Positions 61,773 to 64,000 of a stretch of DNA of 64,000 nucleotides are shown one piece after another (position 1 is the first letter of the stretch; every line of letters begins with the position of its first letter). The position numbers and the translations under genes are program-made. The notes beneath the pieces were generated by a model. The model was not told the origin of the DNA and did not search any database. It saw only the letters and a program-made list of their open reading frames with translations. This DNA is from Bacillota bacterium. Lineage in GTDB: Bacteria; Bacillota; Clostridia; Acetivibrionales; JANLFN01. Where the stretch lies: NCBI GenBank assembly GCA_023421675.1, contig JAEZTC010000016.1, positions 186,001 to 250,000 on the forward strand, given 5' to 3'.

Positions 61773-64000
61773 ATGGAAAAGCTGGGTCTTAACGAGTTGA
61801 GAGAAAGGTATTTAAAATTCTTTGAAGGAAAAGGGCATTTGAGGCTTCCGAGTTTTTCGCTTGTTCCTCATAATGATGCGAGCCTTTTATTGATAAATTC
61901 CGGTATGGCACCATTGAAGCCTTATTTTACAGGTGCGGAAGAACCTCCTAGAAGAAGGGTTACTACATGCCAGAAGTGTATCAGAACGCCTGACATTGAG
62001 AATGTTGGAAAAACTGCAAGGCATGGTACATTTTTTGAGATGCTTGGAAACTTCTCTTTCGGTGAATATTTTAAAAAAGAAGTTATACCGTGGGCATGGG
62101 AATTTGTAACACAGGACATAAAGCTTCCTGTAGACAAGCTTTGGGTAACTATTTATGAAGACGATGATGAAGCATTTGATATATGGACAAAAGAAGTAGG
62201 CTTACCTCCTGAAAGAATTGTAAGAATGGGTAAGAAGGATAATTTCTGGGAACACGGAACCGGACCATGCGGACCATGCTCTGAGATTTATTATGACAGG
62301 GGAGAGGATAAGGGCTGTGGTTCTCCTGATTGTAAGGTAGGCTGCGAATGTGACAGGTATATTGAGTTTTGGAATTTGGTATTTACTCAGTTCAACAGGG
62401 ATGAAAACGGCAACTATTCCAAGCTTGCAAAACCTAACATAGATACTGGTATGGGACTCGAAAGGTTAGCATGTGTTGTTCAGGATGTAAATAACCTTTT
62501 TGAAGTTGATACAGTTAGGAATATACTAACAAACGTATGTAAAACAGCCGGGGTCGAATACGGCAAAGATGCTAAAACAGATGTATCAATAAGGGTTATA
62601 ACCGATCATATACGAAGTACTACAATGATGGTTTCGGACGGAATTCTTCCTTCAAACGAGGGCAGGGGCTATGTGCTTAGAAGGCTTTTAAGACGTGCAG
62701 CAAGGCATGGGAAGCTTCTTGGAATCGACGGACAGTTCCTCTATAATCTTGCTGATGTTGTTATTAATGAGTCAAAGCAGGCGTATCCAGAGCTTGAAGA
62801 AAAATCTGAGTATATTAAAAAGGTTATCAGAATAGAAGAAGAGCGTTTTGAAGCTACAATAGACCAGGGACTTAGTATATTGAATGAATTTATTCAGGAA
62901 ACAAAGTCAAAGGGAGAAAAAATCCTACACGGAAGCATGGTTTTCAAGCTTCACGATACATTTGGATTTCCTCTTGATTTGACAAGAGAAATAGCAGAAG
63001 AAAATGGTCTTTCAATAGATGAAGAAGGCTTCAAGGCTGAAATGGGAGAGCAAAAAAGAAAGGCTAGAGAAGCTCTTAAAAGCAAGGACGGTTCTGCATG
63101 GGGAGACAAGGTATATGCAAACCTTGATAAAACTATTAAAACCGAATTTGTTGGATATGAAAAAGATGTCTGTGATGCAAAAATTCTTTACATTATAAAA
63201 GATGATGAAATTGTTGATAATGCTCAGGAAGGCGATGAAGTGACAGTTATTCTTGATACTACATCCTTCTATGCCGAGAGCGGCGGACAGGTTGGAGATA
63301 CTGGAGTAATTGAAGGAAAAGAAGGAATTGTTAAGGTATTTGACTGTAAAAAGAATGCTGATGGAAAATATCTTCATAAAGGTGTAGTTGAAATGGGAAT
63401 AATCGAAAAGGGTGCAATTGTTACTGCAAATATAGATTCCAAGAGGCGTATTGCAATAGCAAGAAACCACTCAACTACCCACTTGCTGCAAAAGGCTTTG
63501 AAAAACGTTGTTGGAGAACATGTCCATCAGGCAGGTTCACTTGTTGAACCCGATAAGCTGAGATTTGACTTTACACATTTCTCAGGTGTAAGTGCTGAAG
63601 AGTTGAAGAAGGTAGAAAAGGAAGTAAATGAAAAGATTCTTGAGAGTCTTTCTGTTGAAGTGCGTGAAATGCCTATAGATGAAGCAAGAAAATTGGGCGC
63701 TATGGCGTTGTTCGGTGAAAAATACGGAAATGTAGTCAGGGTTGTTAAAATGGGTGATTACAGTCTTGAGCTTTGCGGAGGAACACATCTAAAGAATTCT
63801 GCACAGGCAGGATTGGTTAAGATTGTTGCAGAAAGCGGGGTAGCAGCAGGTGTAAGAAGAATTGAAGCCCTTACAGGTGAAAATGCTATAGAGTACTTTA
63901 ATGAAAAGGAAAAAATGCTTAATGATCTTGCTGCCACATTGAAATCATCACCCCAGGACAGCTTGAGAAAGGTTGAAGGTCTGACAGCAGAGCTTAAAAA
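61773..64000 (+). CDS. alaS: Alanyl-tRNA synthetase, 5' part
   Basis: The frame starts at an ATG behind GGGAGAAGGAG and runs off the right edge after 742 codons; the family is about 880 residues. Class II motifs are visible: LLLINSGMAPLKPYFTG near residue 40, NFWEHGTGPCGPCSEIYYD near 155-175 and DTGMGLERLACV near 230. The editing domain has RNHSTTHLLQKAL near 570 and CGGTHLKNS near 670. It charges tRNA-Ala. No T-box precedes it, unlike valS. Only the C-terminal oligomerisation region is missing. Confidence 0.97.
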   Translation, partial: MEKLGLNELRERYLKFFEGKGHLRLPSFSLVPHNDASLLLINSGMAPLKPYFTGAEEPPRRRVTTCQKCIRTPDIENVGKTARHGTFFEMLGNFSFGEYFKKEVIPWAWEFVTQDIKLPVDKLWVTIYEDDDEAFDIWTKEVGLPPERIVRMGKKDNFWEHGTGPCGPCSEIYYDRGEDKGCGSPDCKVGCECDRYIEFWNLVFTQFNRDENGNYSKLAKPNIDTGMGLERLACVVQDVNNLFEVDTVRNILTNVCKTAGVEYGKDAKTDVSIRVITDHIRSTTMMVSDGILPSNEGRGYVLRRLLRRAARHGKLLGIDGQFLYNLADVVINESKQAYPELEEKSEYIKKVIRIEEERFEATIDQGLSILNEFIQETKSKGEKILHGSMVFKLHDTFGFPLDLTREIAEENGLSIDEEGFKAEMGEQKRKAREALKSKDGSAWGDKVYANLDKTIKTEFVGYEKDVCDAKILYIIKDDEIVDNAQEGDEVTVILDTTSFYAESGGQVGDTGVIEGKEGIVKVFDCKKNADGKYLHKGVVEMGIIEKGAIVTANIDSKRRIAIARNHSTTHLLQKALKNVVGEHVHQAGSLVEPDKLRFDFTHFSGVSAEELKKVEKEVNEKILESLSVEVREMPIDEARKLGAMALFGEKYGNVVRVVKMGDYSLELCGGTHLKNSAQAGLVKIVAESGVAAGVRRIEALTGENAIEYFNEKEKMLNDLAATLKSSPQDSLRKVEGLTAELK

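Noticed and set aside
1..64000. CRISPR array, prophage or insertion sequence
   Set aside because: No regularly spaced repeats, transposase or integrase reading frames, or att-like duplications were found; only the small element at 50205-50376 looks mobile.

Overview
The window reads as a low-GC Firmicute chromosome of the anaerobic, cellulolytic Clostridium cluster III (Ruminiclostridium-like) type. This is inferred from AT-rich intergenic DNA, strong AGGAGG-type ribosome binding sites, an intracellular GH94 cellobiose phosphorylase, a ferredoxin-type [FeFe] hydrogenase operon, class III glutamine synthetase, a T-box leader, EFR1-type flavodoxin/ferredoxin proteins and tRNA genes with encoded CCA. 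No species can be fixed without a database search. The window is gene-dense, with no insertion sequence, prophage, rRNA or CRISPR array that I can see. Both edges cut a gene: a DUF47/PhoU-like gene on the left and alaS on the right.

Bases 1-20100 are dominated by phosphate and signalling. DUF47-PiT (low-affinity phosphate uptake) is followed by a ClpE-like chaperone ATPase, cellobiose phosphorylase, a lone pstS, and an EFR1 ferredoxin/TetR pair sharing matching operators. A reverse-strand phosphate block then runs pstC-pstA-chemoreceptor, then pstB-phoU-phoP-phoR. Each half is preceded by an 11-bp-period array of Pho-box repeats. An EAL-CBS-GGDEF protein, an Amidase_6 protein, CheW and ArgJ follow.

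Bases 22000-34500 hold a T-box-controlled valS operon and then a nitrogen block: a NifB-like radical SAM protein, an ANTAR-domain RNA-binding regulator, amtB, a P-II protein, a nucleotidyltransferase, class III glutamine synthetase and glutamine-dependent NAD synthetase. The leaders in front of the radical SAM gene and of amtB have the same architecture: promoter, hairpin, a hexaloop hairpin with G at loop position 4, and an intrinsic terminator that shares an arm with the second hairpin. This is the layout expected of ANTAR antitermination targets, and the regulator gene lies between them. A third, three-way-junction-like RNA with an A1/G4 hexaloop ends in a terminator ahead of nadE. This local RNA-based nitrogen circuit is the most interesting candidate system in the window.

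Bases 34500-64000 contain a His-Gln-Lys tRNA cluster, TspO, a second EFR1 protein, small oxidative or redox proteins, a large uncharacterised protein with a cyclic-nucleotide-binding-like N-terminus, release factor 3, a TGS-uridine kinase and a polysaccharide deacetylase. The hydrogenase operon follows: NuoE-like, a 1032-residue NuoF-GltD fusion, and HydA, with a hairpin/direct-repeat element between the last two. The rest is tRNA nucleotidyltransferase, Lgt, several DUF proteins, a HExxH metalloprotease, PRC-barrel/YtxH-like proteins, an AI-2E-family permease, a PAP2-type phosphatase and the start of alaS.
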